64,000 bases of DNA from Emydura subglobosa. Taxonomy: Eukaryota; Chordata; Testudines; Chelidae. Under the pieces are notes generated by a model. It made no database searches. It was not told where the DNA came from and saw nothing but the letters and a program-made list of their open reading frames with translations. The DNA lies in contig ML679970.1 of NCBI GenBank assembly GCA_007922225.1, positions 22,318,654 through 22,382,653 on the forward strand, given 5' to 3'. The position numbers and the translations under genes are program-made. Below, piece by piece: positions 1-13,021 of this stretch. Numbering within the stretch: position 1 is the first letter of the stretch; every line of letters begins with the position of its first letter.

Positions 1-1351
1 CATCAACTTAAAATTTAACATGGCTAAAAGAATCCCTCCCAAGTCCTCCCCATCCCCCCATTTCATGTCAATGTTGACAACACCACTATCTTTCTCTATG
101 GCCCATGCCTGTAATTGAGGGGGGGGATTGGAGGGGAGAAGGGCGGAGGAAATCTCTCACTTCTTCCCTTCTTGGCTGTAACACCCAGGCCATGTCCAAA
201 TGGCATAGCTTCTTCCTACATAACATTTTCTCTTTGTCTGCACAGCTAAAATTCTCATCAACATCTAGGTCTCTGACACTGAATGTTGCAACCTGCACCA
301 CCCTTCTCTAGTCCAATAAAAGCAGTTCCCTATGATTCCCACCATGATATCATCCCTCTTTGAATCCCTCTATTGGCTGCTATTTTACACTGCCTCCAAG
401 TGAAGCTTCTTGTCCTCATTTATAACACCTCACAACTATGAATCTACAACTTTCTGCTCTTCTACCTTTATCAAGTCACTTCTCCATCATGACAATAATG
501 GCAACTTTGATCATTTAACCCCTCAAACACCATCACAATTGACTGCCAGTCTACTCCTTATGCATAGAGCATCTTCCCCAAGCTAATGTATAAAGCCTCA
601 ACTGCCTTGTCCTCCTTCAAATCCCTCCTAAAGATCCATTGTTGTTGTGATGCCCACATGAAATAGCCAAATGATAATGGCTGGAGAGAAAGCCAATAAC
701 AGTTCCTGGTAAAGAAGTAAGTTATGGAATTATCAATGTACAGAACATTTATCTTAAGTGTGCAAAATTATTATTACCCTTTTCTTCCCTATCCCGTCCA
801 ACTTCCCTCCTATTATGTTTTTACATTCACTTGCTTCATCATGTCTTCAACTGCTCTGCACTGGTTTGGACAAGAATGGCATCTTCAAATGTCTAGTAAA
901 ACGGGGCCCCCGTTTTAACTGTAGTTTTTGGGTACTACCCTCAACACTAATTATCAACAATAGTGTATGTCTGAAATTTCCCTTGATTCACCTTGATGTG
1001 AATAGATTTTGAAGAAAGTGGAGTCAAATTATATATACAACTAATGCTTATAATATAAATCTGGTACCTTCTAGTTCTGTAAGGTAACAATTTTTATGGC
1101 AGATGCCTACAGAAAGTTACAGGAAATAAAAAGTACATTGTTTAGAAACAATGTAATCTTACATCACTAAATAGATTCTCTATCTTCAGGCCACACAATT
1201 TTATACTGTGTCAATGGCATATAATTTAAATGCTACCATTATTAATAAATAAATGCTATTTCTGAATGCTCATTCTAAAAAAAGCCAAGAATGATAGTCT
1301 ATAGATGACTAACAAAGGTTAAAGTTAAGCCAAATACATTCAAACACTTGC
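1..1351 (-). other. APPL1 intron 4 (part), no exon seen
   Basis: AT-rich sequence from the left edge to the GC donor. No APPL1 exon 5 was found. The pyrimidine-rich part at about 300-650, with segments such as 'aaatccctcctaaaga' and 'cttgtcctcatttataa', resembles a degraded retroelement 3' region also seen at 41500-41755 and 31200-31590. The family was not identified. Confidence 0.5.
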
Positions 1352-1423
1352 CTCATCTATCACTTTTGCAAATTGTTGTAGGGTAGAGCTCATAACTTCG
1401 TCGTCGCCCCCTAATGGAAAACG
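1352..1423 (-). CDS. APPL1: APPL1 exon 4, followed by a GC splice donor
   Basis: 24 codons, residues 72-95, beginning RFPLGGDDEVMSSTLQQF and ending VIDE. The acceptor is TTTTTATAG. The exon ends GATGAG and is followed by GCAAGT, a good match to the U2-type GC-AG donor consensus (AG|GCAAGT). No GT donor that keeps the conserved exon end is present. Confidence 0.95.
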
Positions 1424-4400
1424 CTATAAAAATAAAAAAGAAAATGTTGACACATTCTTGTGGATGACCGAAGAAAGCTGTAAGCTAAACAACATTCTGA
1501 TTGTCTAATTATTTTGAAAGGCAAAATATGGGAATTTGAAATACCCAAGTTTATATTCAGTAACTGTAATTAAACAATGCTCATTACAAATTATGGCAGG
1601 CAGATTATTATTGAGCATCTCAAAATTTGCTGGCATGGAATTTACATTTACCGTAGTTACATGACAAAATCCTTGAGAGCATGAGTTTCTTGGTTATACC
1701 ATGTTGTAATAAAAACTGCTGCAGTAAGTAGCTGCTGTTTCCTTACAGCAAGAGACAGCAAAATTAACTGATCCTAATTTTAAGTATACAGTATAGTTGT
1801 AGCTGGGGCAGTCCCAGGGTATTAGAGAGCTAAGATTAGTGAGGTAATATCTTCTGTTTGACCAACTTCTGTTGGTGAGAGAGACAAGCTTTCGAGCCAT
1901 GCAGAGCTCTNNNNNNNNNNNNNNNNNNNNNNNNNNNNNNNNNNNNNNNNNNNNNNNNNNNNNNNNNNNNNNNNNNNNNNNNNNNNNNNNNNNNNNNNNN
2001 NNNNNNNNNNNNNNNNNNNNNNNNNNNNNNNNNNNNNNNNNNNNNNNNNNNNNNNNNNNNNNNNNNNNNNNNNNNNNNNNNNNNNNNNNNNNNNNNNNNN
2101 NNNNNNNNNNNNNNNNNNNNNNNNNNNNNNNNNNNNNNNNNNNNNNNNNNNNNNNNNNNNNNNNNNNNNNNNNNNNNNNNNNNNNNNNNNNNNNNNNNNN
2201 NNNNNNNNNNNNNNNNNNNNNNNNNNNNNNNNNNNNNNNNNNNNNNNNNNNNNNNNNNNNNNNNNNNNNNNNNNNNNNNNNNNNNNNNNNNNNNNNNNNN
2301 NNNNNNNNNNAGAGCTCTGCATGGCTCGAAAGCTTGTCTCTCTCACCAACAGAAGTTGGTCAAACAGAAGATATTACCTCACCCACCTTGTCTTCTTAAT
2401 TTTAACAACTGTCTAGGCAGTTTTGATTTTCAAACAAAACCATTGGTTATAGGAAAGCAAAAGTAATAGAAATGTAGTGAACTTTGGTTTAGTGATTTTC
2501 TATAATTCCAAATGTGTTGGATTTTAAATATGAATATTGAAAAAAATTCCACACACATTTAGTTACTTTAAAAAATTAAAATATGACAAAAATTCCTACT
2601 GCAATTTTAATTACATGTGGACATCGTTAGTAGCATTCATAATTATGGCCTTAAAATGTGGATTTTAAATGTGAAATTCCACATTTAGTCTCTTTTAATA
2701 ACATTGCAAACAAAAACACTCCAAATATCAAATGTTCATAACACTATTCTTTGTAATCAATAAATAGTAACACTGTTATGACTTGTACTATTACAGAAAA
2801 GTAGTGGGAAGACAGCTAGAGACTTGTTTAAACATTATAACTGGCTTGACAAGAACAAGCTGTGAAAGTTATGGATGTTGGCTCCATCCAGGGGAAGGTT
2901 TGAAACAAAAATTCCCAGCTTCAGAGCATTACATTATGCAGCAACTTGGAATCTCAACACTGGGTGAGGGAAAAATGGAGGAAAGAAAATCAAATTCATA
3001 TAAATGATCTTCCCAGTACCGTACTCCACAGAAGGTGGAAGGAGAGAGTGGAAGGACTAACTATTTCTGGTTTATGGGACTGAGACAGCGTGCATAAACT
3101 CTTCAATGGACAAGAGGGGGTTAAGGAGACATCCCCGCCCCTCCACCCATGTGGAGCATGCTCAAGTTGGAGGTGGGGTTTAAAAGGCAGCCAGACAGCT
3201 CATTCAAAGGCTGGCAGGCCAGGGAAAAGGATGTGCTCTAGGAGCTCCAGGAAAGGATGTGTGCCGAGCCCAGGAACAGGGAAACTGTAGGACTTGGAGA
3301 CTGGGACCAAAACTGGAAACACAGAAGGCGGTGCTCTTCAGGGGCAGGCGGTGGCTGGCTGGCAAGCAGAGGTAGATAGGAATTGACTCAAGAAAGCTGA
3401 CTTGATGCTGATGCAAGGCACCACCAGGTGAGAGAAGCCAAACCAGCCTCCCAGGGCTCTGGGAGTGCCTGGGTTCTACTACCCTGCGCCCTGCCCCACC
3501 CACTATAGCTACTAGGTTGCGAGGCTGCCTACAGGGACTATTCAAGAACAACAAGTTGCACTCCAGAGCATCTATTTCCTCACATCTCTCAATGGCACTA
3601 CTGTGGGTGTGACGTATCACTATTCTTTCAGTGAGGAAGCAAACTATATGCTTCATAATTTATAAAAACAGCTAATTTGGGGAGGGGGTAATTTCTCCTC
3701 CTACTCACTGGAGGTTTTTGTAGCTGGGTACAGGCTCCATTCCTCCTCACTTAATTGTTGGGTTTTGGGGGAAGGGTACATTTTCAAGCCACACAATCTC
3801 TTTATATTTACTAGAATTAAAGCTGTCATCTAGCATGTGCTCACTACTTTGGGGCTATAGTCCCTTTAAAAATTCTCCAGATGAGAGTCAGCCAAAGAAG
3901 TTCCCTTTCTTAATGCTATTCATGGTGGCTGACCTGAGCTGAGCCTCAAGACTCTACCTTGTAAAAAAGTCTCAGCAAGCCTAATTTAGCATTATGCAAC
4001 TTCTAGAGATTAGGGATCTTCAACACTGAATAGGAAAAAACACCTGTAGCTGGTGAGTTACTTGTGAACCAGAAGCTGCAATGGCTCATTTTGTCTGGAT
4101 CAGATTTTTGCACTTTGCTATGGGAGGGAAGAAAAATATTTTTTTAATAGTTTACAAACAGCATGTAGGCCGAACTATTTTAAAAGGAAACTAATTTATA
4201 CTGTACCTGCTTCTCATACTCTTTTAGAAGTTTTGAAGTTAGATGAGTTGCTGCACTTAATTCATTCTGGTTTTAAAAAAAGGGAAATAGTTTAATCCTC
4301 TTTTCTCTTTCCAATCAATATATATAATGAACATTACATTTATGAAGAGGAAACATATGAATATGGAACAAAAGGCTAAAATGGGACTCCCCTCAAAACA

Positions 4401-7400
4401 CACATAGCCAGATGTTCACAGGAGCTGAGCACCCACAACTCCCACTGAAGGTAAGCGGGGTAGTAGATGCTGAGCATTTCTGAAAGTCAGCCCAACAATA
4501 CATATCTTGCAAACTGTAGAGTTATCAGACTCATGAAAATTGGGATTGCATTCAAATTTGCATGCAGACAAAACTATTTAGTAGCTATTTTCATCAAATT
4601 ACTTTAGTTCACATTAGACACCTTAGTTACCGAGTAACTATGAGAGGGGATGAAAACGGTTTAGAACAAACCATTTCACTGGTTACAAACTTTTTTAAAA
4701 GTAATTGTGTAGACAGGGCCTAAGTGAAGATCTAAACAAGCTGTTTCATGACAGGAAACCACCATACCACACTCGTACACCTGAACAGCAGACAGTACAG
4801 AAATAAACAGCAAAAAAAAAAAAGGCAACACAATGAAGCAACAGGCAGGTGACAAGCCAGTGGGTCATGAAGAATCACACCCACTATATTAAAGTCAACA
4901 TGGAAACACATCCAGGCAAAATACAAGCTATAGGAACTAATGTTAACAAGATTAAGTAAATATAAAATTGTCCAAGTGTATTTATAAACTGATGTTATAG
5001 CCGCAATTGTTCAAAAAAAATTAACTGGTCCCAGCCTCCATCATAACATTATGTACAGTATAAGTACATTATATGTACATATAACTGATCCCTCTGTTCA
5101 CAATGCATACAAAATCACTTAGACATGCCATTACATACAATAAGATCAAGACTACAGCAGGTCATTTAGCCATCTGAAGGTCTGTTAATTGTCGAAGAGA
5201 ACAAAGCCCTTCCAACTGACAAATTTTGTTTCAAAATCAGCAGTCCGTGGCAAACATGGCATTTTCCAATTTTTATCTTTGATTTTTAACCTGTTTCAGT
5301 GAAATATGCAACTGTTTAAAAATACTGTTTGCCCCCATGTTCAAAAAGTGGTTAAAAGATGAGTTTTTATAAGCATTCAGGAAACTGCTATAATGTTACC
5401 TGAGCATCATAAATTCGACGCACGGCTTGATACAACTGATTGATGTAACTGGAAATTGCTGCAGCATCTTCTTCAAATACACCCAGCAAAGAACGTGTCT
5501 GTCAAAAACAGAACACACAACTTCATTTTTATTTGTATTACTCATTTTAAAATCAACTTAGCAAAGAATGTCATGGTTTTGAAATACCATTAAATATGAG
5601 TTATTTAATGAATTACACAGTAAAACATATTTCCTTTACCAAGTAACACTGGCAAGACTTCAAACCTAGTAAAAATAGGCTTTAAGAAAACGTTTCCTAT
5701 TAATTTAGAGGCTCCCTGTTCTATAGTTTACAGATATTACAATTACTGTAAGTGTCTTTTGTTTCTCACTTAAGTAGATACCTGTCAGTGAGTAGTCTCC
5801 TTTAAGCATGTTGGGTTCAGCCTCATCTGTGCCTTGTTAGCCCACCTCCCAGGTGACAGGACTGGGAATCTAGAGTCAGGTGACAATCATGTGATCTGCA
5901 GGTTCACAGAATATAAGGAGAAGCCTGAACTCTATCAGGGAGAACTTGAGGACAGGCTCTCCACTATCTAGAGCCAAGGGAGAAAGACCTAAAGAAGCCA
6001 GGGTGGGAAGGAGACCCTGGTTGGGCTCTCCACAGCAGATCCAAGAAGTGGGATGTGGCATAAGCCTGGGGACAGACCAATGGAGGGGGGGTCAGGGAGG
6101 GGACTAAAAGGAGAGGAGTAGAGTTTAGGTAAAAATAGTCTAGGGAAGTAAAACAAGCATTCTATGAAGTGACAACGCATTGGAGCTAAGTGGTCAGTCA
6201 CTGCTCACTATGCGGTCCCTGGAACAAGAGCCAGAGTTCAGGAAGAACCTGAGCTCCCCTCCCCAACAGCATCACCTGGAAATGGTGGTGGTGCATATGT
6301 GCCCTAAACTTTCAGTTGCATTACCATTGAAGTGGACAATCTAACTGCCTTGCCAGAAAGGGAGAGGATCTATTGCCCCAGATAGCCTGGTGACAGGCAA
6401 TAAGGCGGCATGGGAGCCTGGACAGGGTAGTGAAGAGCTGTTTTTGTTGATCCCAGAGAGGGAAAGGGCTCTAATAGACATCAAATCAATGGGTTTCCAA
6501 GAGGAAAATTATGGTGAAGACTGTCTCCATACTGGAAAAGGTATGCCATATTAAAATCCCATTATGCCTATGTGGATATGTACATGTTAGGTTAATGTAT
6601 AAAGTCTTGCAACATCTTTTTTTAAATTAATTTTAAAAGTAACTCCATTCTGCAGACACCAAAAAAAGTTATAATCAAAATAAACAGCTGAAAGTAACAC
6701 CCACAGCATACCACTTTTGCAAACATACTGTAATACAGCCCATTCAGAGCTCACAAAACTGTACTATTTTAAAATAAGTATTGGCTTTTTAATAAGTCTG
6801 AACCTTCTTTATAGGTATGGGATAGGATGAAAGAGGGAAATTAAAACTACATGCCCAGCAATCCAGGATCTGTTCATCTTCCTACTTACTGTAGGGCTAT
6901 GCCTCCCCTCTTTTGCTACTTTTGTAGTGATTACACTAGCCAATCCACATACTGCACATCCATAGCTGCTTTGTCTGAGTTTTCTTATTAAACCTGTAAA
7001 ACACCTAACTGGACTTCCAATCACCCTAAACTTAAGTGGAAAGGTAAATCTTACAAAAACCCCTTAAGTTACAAACCCAACACACACAACAGCACATGGC
7101 ATTACTGTGTGCAAGCAGATCAGCCATCCAGCCAGTCATCTGCCTAACAAATCATGTTAACAGCTTGCACATCTTGCTCAGTTTTATCCATCTGATAAAA
7201 AACAAAGCACAAATGATAGAGGATCAACACCGAAAGCTGTCATGAGAATGGCTTCCATACTAACTAGTTTTTAAAAACAAGCAAAGCAATTGTATAACTG
7301 ACTTTTTTTTTTAAAAAAAGCAGATTAACTGCATAATGTTACTCAAAGAATGGAAAGACCATTACTACTCTGTCAGGTGTCCAATTATACCATACATGAT

Positions 7401-10400
7401 TGAATATGGTAGCATATGGTGTAGTAACAACATGTTTCTGATAAGCCTCCTGTTATTACAGAATAAATACTAATACTTTCTTACAGGAGGCCACATCAAC
7501 ACTTAAATGAGATAACAGGAGCCACTTTGAACTTGATGACCCTAGGCTGAAATTGTTATCTGCAGCCTAAGAGAAAATTTTAAAATTCAGACAAGTAAAG
7601 ACTTAAGTGTATTACCCTAATTTTTAAAATATCACGGGTCATTTACCATAATAGCTTGCAGTAACAAATTAAAACAAATTGTCTATAAATACACCAAACA
7701 AGATTAATATTTAAAATATTTTCTCTCTTGCTTTCATGCATACAAAGTAGCTATCAAATTCAGATGTGGCATCCAAAATGGGAAACTAATAAAATGCATT
7801 ACATTTTTCTAACTGTTGTAAAGCTTAATAATCACTACAGGAGTAGTGATTGGCTATTAATGGCTTTTCTAAGGCATATACAGGACCAAATAATGTGAAA
7901 TCCTGAAACTGCATAGTATTACAATCATATCAGGAACAAAGGTTCTTCCTCTTAAATAGCTCTAAACGTCTGCATTTTAACTAAGTACTAGTAACTAGAA
8001 AGACAACGATGAAAAATCTGTCTAGTATATCCACCTCACTACTCCCTTATCCACTTGGCTTCTCTGATCTTTGAACTTTTTACTCACTAGACAGGTAAGG
8101 GGAGTTGTTCTCATTTGTACTACCCTATCTGGAACTTGACCTTGCATCTGTGCACCAATAACTTGTAACGATGATCTATGTACGACTTGCAACACAAGAC
8201 AACTTTAGAGCTTAGTGCACCAAGTAAACAAGATCAATGCATTTGTAACTTAAATATACGTCTTTCACAGCTATTTCAAATCCTGAATTGCAGGTTTGTC
8301 ACAGAGGCAGTCAGCATGTTTTCAGAGATTTCACCCCTTAAGTGAATGTCAACTGGGGGGGAAAGGGGAAATCTGCGTTGGGTGGGTGTTTTTAGGACTT
8401 CGTATAACTAAAATTTTGCTGAACCATGCAAAAAGCAAGACATAACTTATTTCTTCTAAAAAGATTCCTGATTTCACTGAGGTTTTAGTGACTGCAACAT
8501 CACCAGCACTTATATATTTTGAGTGGCACAAGCCAGTGAGGTGCAGCAGGTCTGAATCTTGGTACCTTTAAAATTAGTAAAATAACATGAAATCTTGCTT
8601 AAATTACGAGTACGAGATAGCTGGTAACTTGTTTGCACTGGAGCTGCAATTAAGCTCATCCAGCAAAAAGCAGATAGTGGCATAGCCAGTAGCTTCAGGC
8701 CTAGTGATTCCAATAGGCCAAAATACCACATGGGGGAAGAGCAAAGAGCTCAATTTGTTATGACTCCCTTTGTGCTTTATCGGGCCTTCTTCACAAAAGG
8801 TAAGATGACTTCACAATAAGGCGCTGTCTGAAATGCCTGGACGTTGCAACACAAGCAATGCTTTGCATGTTCTTGTCTCCCCCCCTCGCACTTTACAGCA
8901 GTGGTTGCACAATGTTACTAAACCTTGGGGAAAGTCTTCAGCTAAAATCCAACTGAACCTTAATAATCTACTTCATTACCGCTGAAAGTTTAAGTTCAGG
9001 AGCATAATTTTGTTGCAGTTTAGAAAGGCAATGACACAGGTGAATAACCATTATATATAGGGGACAGGGGAGACAGCAAGAAGCGCAATCGGCCAGGGTC
9101 CTGGTGATTTAAAAGGGCCCACGCTGACAGGAGGAGAAATATGTATCCTCTTCTCCACACACACCCTTCCCCCAAGATCCCCACCGCTGGCGTTCTCCGC
9201 CCCTCCCTTGAGCCGAGCGTATCTATTATGTGCCATCCAGGTTCCTGGGTGGCAGAGGAGGTGCTATCTGATACTCAGTATCCTGGTTTCATCAGTAAAA
9301 ATCTCTCTGCTATGCAGCTTCCTGGTTCCCTTGGACTGCCCAGATACCGCTACCTCAGCCACACTGGAAGCCTGCATGGCACATAAAAAAAATAATAAAA
9401 ACTTCCAGCAGAAGCCCACCTGGACCTCAGCCATCGTTTTCTAGGGGGGTCATTGATCTGGCCTGGGACCTGAAACTGCTGTCAGTGGGCCTGTACACAG
9501 GGTACCTTCTAGAACATCCCTTTAGTGGCCACGAAACAGTTGTGCAACTCACTTAAGTTGAGGGCTAAGACACAAACATCAGCAACAATGCTTTTTTGCA
9601 AAGCAGAATTAGTTGTTTCTCTTTATCTGATCTTTGCTGCCAATGCAATTCAGTGACATTTGAAAAGACAAGTAAAATGACCTATTTACACTAACGTTCT
9701 TGAATTAAACAGTGAACTACTTATGCTTCTGTTACATACTTGATTTATAGAGTGTAGGTATTTGGCTTAAATACTTGAATATAATCTAGCTCATAATACA
9801 GAAGTGTATTTTTAGTCAAAAATTCTACAATGGAAGAAATGATCCTAAAATGTATTATGTTGATGTGCAAAGAAACTATGTATGGGACATACATTCCATT
9901 AATGCTAATATCAGATACCCAAATCCTTGAACAAGAACATACCCAAATAAGTAATAAGGAAACAGCTTCCACATCACATTTAGTTAACCTGAAACATCCA
10001 TTTGGTTGCCTGCATAATACAACTACAAGCCTCATTAGAAAGAGTATAACTAATAGTATGTAACTTTTTCATTATTAATCATATTTCTAACTTCTAGAAT
10101 AAGGAGAGGAAGTCAAAATCTGAAGAGTTATCAGGTTAACCTGATGTATCCTGACAGCCTGATATTTGTAAAACTTTTAATAAGTTTTCCAATAGAGACA
10201 AAGGGGAAAACAAATAAAGAAACCCTAAGTGCTGAATGGCAGGAGACTCAATACCCTTGAAAGAGACTATTAATAGTAGTAACTCAGGTTTTTAAAAAGA
10301 AAGGGAATACTACTTCTGGCTTTTTCAAGGGGGTAGAATTTACCATTATTTTGAAAGAAAATAAAAAATCCCCAAATTTAGTTGTATTTCCTATTGTTAA

Positions 10401-12224
10401 TATTGAGACTAAGTTATAGCAATCTAATCTGTGGTACAGGGTTGAAATTCTCAAGAAAGTGAAAATATATGTAGCTACTAAGGTGCACTGAAGTATATTT
10501 GAAGTTATACATTACATTCATTAATTGATTTCTATTTGTGATGTGTTTATTACCCGGAACATATCCACTCCGTAACAGAGTATGATAAAACACCAGCCTG
10601 TTGCTTAGAAGTCTAAAAAGCTGAAGCTCAGTTACTTCGGGCACGGAGCTTAGCTTAAACTCAAGCTTCCAGCAAAAATCTAATTGGTAATGTATGCTCT
10701 TTGGGACACACACTGTCTTCCTGTATGTGTGGACTGTTTATCACACTGTAGGAGCTACCAGAATACAGTTACAGTAATCAGTATGATCAAAAACTGTCCA
10801 GTGAAAGTGATTTACAGGATGTTAGTTTTTTTAAATGGCATTGTACAGATCTTAAAACACTACAGCGAATGTAGAAATCACTTTGCACTCTATCTCCAAA
10901 CCTGCAGTAATGAAGTAATGGAAATGACTGTTTAAATGGGATATGAAAAGAGTTTGCACAGTGAAAAAATAGGTCAATGTTAGTTCTTTCTAAGATCGGG
11001 GTAGTAAGCTGTTGAAGGGTCAGTCTTTCAGATAAGACTTAAAACTCAAAGCTTGAACACGTGTCATGAAACAACACATGAGGCTTCTCACAAGAGCAGT
11101 GGCTTAAACCCTGGTTTCCTGGACAAATTCCAAATGGGTAATTATATTTTGCCTACCTGAATTCCTCTACAATTTCAAGTGGATATTTTTATTTTGATCC
11201 TAAAGTGTTTAGAAGTATACTTTATTAAACCACTATTGCCTTTCAGCTCAGAGAGAGCTGTATTTCAATGGCAAATGAACTGATCCTTATAGATTCTGGA
11301 GCACTTTAGGATCTTCAGGTGGAAAACAGTACATAAAATACTAATTCATTTGAGTAGTTACTATCATGCATATCATTCTGAGAATATTTGAAGCCATTTA
11401 ACGTTTGATTAAAATTCTACCTTCTTTAATCTAAAAGTTGTGAGTTATTTTAGTATTTAGCAGAGTATTACACACAGGATTGTTCTTGGAATGTGTTCAT
11501 TTTTCCTTCCACATATCTCATGAGTAACATTTTTAAACTTAAGTGAAAAGCTAGTGGTCAAAGTTTCTCTGGAAACTTCTGTTTTCTAGCCCACTCCCTA
11601 CTTCTGCACTTATTCCTATCAATACTGCCAATATGTAAGAATATAGTATGATTTCAAAATGTGGGGATAGTCAAATCCTTTATGGTTTTTCCCTTAGCAT
11701 TTTAAACAGTTGCTATAACCATTTTTAGTTAAGTGTTTTAAATTAAGTGTTTCTACAAAGCTTTCCAGTTTACATAATTAGCAATCCAAGAATCACCACC
11801 TTGCTACAAATCAGAAATTAAGCCCAGAAATAACTATGTGCACCCTTTTAAAATATTACAAGTCATCCTCAATTACTCTAATACATTAAATAGAACTATG
11901 TTGACTGACACTAACTGTATAGGCTGATAGCTGCCAGCTGATGGTGTAAGAACAATGTTGGCTTAACATGAATTAGACAGTAGGGGTAGGTCTTGTTACA
12001 TTGTTCAAAATGTCACAAGGCAGACTATAAAGCACTCTCTAGTGAGGTCCAGTGACAGATGGCAGCATTTATGGATATTCACCCTTATAAACAGTAACTG
12101 ATGAACTTAAACAGCAAAAACTGGGTGAAAAAATCAAAGTACTTAAAAAGGTGTGACTCAACATGTATTTCCTCTGTGGGCACATCATTCACAAACACTT
12201 CATGAATCCAAGTTGTCTTCATAA

Positions 12225-12256
<32 letters not shown>

Positions 12257-13021
12257 AAGGAATCTGAGATGTAACAAAGTTTTGGCTAAGACAGACGCAG
12301 GACTCAGATCAAGAAAGAGCTTTTCAAACTGACAATGTGAATAAGAAATATTTCAAAATAAAATGACTGGTATTTTAAGAATAAGCTCCTAGGAAGAGGG
12401 GGCATGCACAGAAAGCATCATCCAGCTGCAGTGCTGTTTAAATAAGAGCATGGCCTTTAACCTGATGAACTGCAAGTTTATAACTCCTCAACACTCACAG
12501 CACACTTGTAGGGATGAGATGAGAGGGAAAGGGACACACACAGTAAGTGCCTCTCTCCACCCCAGCGTGCACATTTACAGTGTGACAAAACTGAGGGGGC
12601 TACTTAGCAGTCTATTTATTGCTTGACACTGCTCTGACACACAGCATCCAGCACACCCATGGAAAACAGGACTAAAAATATAAGCAGACCCTGGGGGGCG
12701 CGCCTGTGCCTCATACCCAGGGGCTCGCCCGGGCCACCACAGCGTCGGCCTCCTGCCCTTTCAGCGCCCGCACCCACCCAGCTAACCTAACCTGGCCCCA
12801 GTCTGGGGCTCGATTTCCCTCCGCTGCCCCCCAGCTACGGAGCTCGCGGGCCCCAACGTGGGGGCATCAGCCGGCCGCAGAACTCCCGGGCCCTGCCCGC
12901 AACCCGCGGCAGCCCGGCCCCGCGCAGACCCCCTAGGCCCGACCCGGCAGGGCTCCTTCCTTCTTACCTGGGGACTATCCTCCAGCGTCTCCTCGATCGG
13001 CAGCTTGTCGATGCCGGGCAT
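1352..13021 (-). CDS. APPL1: APPL1, 5' part of gene (exons 1-4, residues 1-95)
   Basis: APPL1 is an endosomal adaptor with BAR, PH and PTB domains. It binds Rab5 and links receptors such as adiponectin receptors and AKT pathway components to early endosomes (family knowledge). Four minus-strand exons of 54, 99, 60 and 72 nt were read here, all phase 0, giving 95 residues that match the vertebrate APPL1 N-terminus almost residue for residue: MPGIDKLPIEETLEDSPQ, then TRSLLGVFEED, NELSAATHLTSKLLKEYEKQ and RFPLGGDDEVMSSTLQQF. These residues form the start of the BAR domain. Later exons lie beyond the left edge. Intron 1 is the longest (about 7.5 kb). Introns 1-3 are GT-AG; intron 4 begins with GC. 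The gene is divergent from HESX1, as in human. Confidence 0.97.
1825..2396. mobile_element. Foldback (mariner-type MITE-like) element interrupted by the assembly gap
   Basis: Inverted arms at 1825-1910 and 2311-2396 flank the run of N. The inner 71 bases of each arm (1840-1910 and 2311-2381) are exact reverse complements, while the outer ~15 bases differ at about half their positions. TA dinucleotides flank both ends (1823-1824 and 2397-2398). The arms carry the same core as the complete element at 22511-22858 (AGGTAATAT, ACCAACTTCTGTTGGTGAGAG). Lies in APPL1 intron 3. Confidence 0.8.
1911..2310. other. Assembly gap (400 N)
   Basis: Exactly 400 N. Both edges read AGAGCTCT, so the gap sits at the centre of the palindrome. 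Any reading frame spanning it is meaningless. Confidence 0.99.
2740..3560. other. GC-richer insert in APPL1 intron 3, possible retroelement
   Basis: From about 3090 to 3530 the DNA is clearly richer in GC than the rest of the intron and contains a TATA-like 'tttaaaagg' at 3179. It looks like an inserted repeat (LTR-like) and not like host exon sequence. I cannot name a family, and no coherent protein was found in any frame. Confidence 0.3.
4207..4266 (-). CDS. APPL1: APPL1 exon 3
   Basis: 20 codons, NELSAATHLTSKLLKEYEKQ, residues 52-71, as far as I recall identical to mammalian APPL1. The acceptor is TTTTAAAACCAG and the donor GTACAG. Part of the BAR domain. Confidence 0.96.
4396..4500. repeat. 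Degenerate foldback repeat
   Basis: GAGCTGAGCACCC near 4424 and GATGCTGAGCATTTCTGAAA near 4467 resemble the two arms of a 'gctgagcac ... gctcagcac' foldback family also seen at 20560-20670. The centre has decayed. Lies in APPL1 intron 2 (4267-5399), which otherwise shows nothing recognisable. Confidence 0.4.
5400..5498 (-). CDS. APPL1: APPL1 exon 2
   Basis: 33 codons, residues 19-51, beginning TRSLLGVFEEDAAAISSYIN and ending YDAQ. The acceptor is TTTTTGACAG and the donor GTAAC. This is the first BAR-domain helix region. The reading agrees with vertebrate APPL1 apart from a few conservative changes. Confidence 0.96.
9050..9480. other. GC-rich block of unknown origin in APPL1 intron 1
   Basis: GC-rich relative to its flanks, with an open plus-strand frame at 9141-9386 followed by an A-rich stretch at about 9380-9402. 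That arrangement could fit a retroposed fragment, but I do not recognise the protein and no target-site duplication was found. It may equally be a repeat. Confidence 0.25.
12225..12251. repeat. Poly(T) run, 27 bases
   Basis: Uninterrupted T run. On the minus strand it is poly(A), and could be the tail of an old retroposon. Confidence 0.9.
12968..13021 (-). CDS. APPL1: APPL1 coding exon 1
   Basis: Encodes the first 18 residues, MPGIDKLPIEETLEDSPQ. The ATG is 13021-13019, with G at -3. The exon ends at CAG followed by the donor GTAAG. The reading frame stays open upstream to another ATG at 13204, but the downstream ATG begins the conserved protein and has the better context. The exon lies in a CpG island. 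Confidence 0.96.

Larger units (their letters stand above)
5499..12967 (-). other. APPL1 intron 1
   Basis: About 7.5 kb between exons 2 and 1. Mostly AT-rich. A GC-richer block at about 5780-6540 may be an old retroelement, unidentified. A second GC-richer block at 9050-9480 includes a short open frame but no family I recognise. A run of 27 T lies at 12225-12251. No further exon was seen. Confidence 0.6.

Noticed and set aside
1822..2399. Two 175-codon frames spanning the gap, one on each strand
   Set aside because: They exist only because N codons count as open and the flanks are palindromic transposon arms.
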